A DNA stretch of 13,784 bases, taken from Novosphingopyxis sp038234155. Lineage in GTDB: Bacteria; Pseudomonadota; Alphaproteobacteria; Sphingomonadales; Sphingomonadaceae. Below are positions 13,745-13,784 of this stretch, in pieces (positions within the stretch are counted from its first letter, which is position 1; the number at the start of each line of letters is the position of its first letter). The stretch spans positions 1 to 13,784 of the forward strand of contig JBBSUT010000059.1 of the NCBI GenBank assembly GCA_038234155.1, written 5' to 3'. Made by a program: the position numbers and the translations under genes. Below the pieces are notes generated by a model. The model made no database searches. It was not told where the DNA came from and was given only the letters and a program-made list of their open reading frames with translations.

Positions 13745-13784
13745 GCAAAATCAACACACCGCCGCCACTTGCGCGCCCGCTATT

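Overview
This window looks like chromosomal DNA of a high-GC alphaproteobacterium, most likely of the order Sphingomonadales. The pointers are the arginyl/leucyl-transferase and PutA sequences, the small secreted/anchored protein types, and a CtrA-type site. The genus is not resolved. Almost all genes are ordinary housekeeping or amino-acid metabolism genes. I see no phage, transposase, CRISPR array, tRNA or rRNA, and no defence or biosynthetic cluster.

Layout, left to right. The 3' end of a DEAD-box RNA helicase (+) enters from the left edge. It is followed by a degenerate 18-19 bp tandem repeat array and a bidirectional terminator. On the minus strand come a small signal-peptide/single-membrane-segment protein with its own promoter, then a translationally coupled pair: a 3-hydroxyisobutyrate-dehydrogenase-family reductase followed by a secreted YtcJ-like amidohydrolase, joined by a TTGA overlap. 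Divergent from that pair, on the plus strand, are threonine ammonia-lyase (ilvA, with ACT domain) and the N-end-rule aminoacyl-tRNA-protein transferase (bpt/ate). Then on the minus strand come a glycine-zipper cell-envelope protein with a terminator and an upstream CtrA-like site, and a GAF-type free methionine-(R)-sulfoxide reductase (msrC). The plus-strand putA encodes a 995-residue bifunctional proline-catabolic enzyme. It converges on a minus-strand pair, cysS followed by a D-2-hydroxyacid dehydrogenase, coupled by an ATGA overlap.

The metabolic themes are amino-acid turnover (threonine deamination, proline oxidation to glutamate, methionine sulfoxide repair), protein turnover and charging (Bpt, CysRS), and envelope proteins. 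The gene pairs with real evidence of co-expression are dehydrogenase-amidohydrolase and cysS-hydroxyacid dehydrogenase.

The parts worth a second look are non-coding or mosaic. They are the 11-unit 18-19 bp array at about 627-825, several unrelated short tandem duplications in other intergenic gaps, the CtrA-type palindrome upstream of the glycine-zipper gene, an AT-rich palindrome over the promoter of the small membrane protein, and a low-GC internal segment with an apparent insertion in cysS. I did not find a convincing new multi-gene system.
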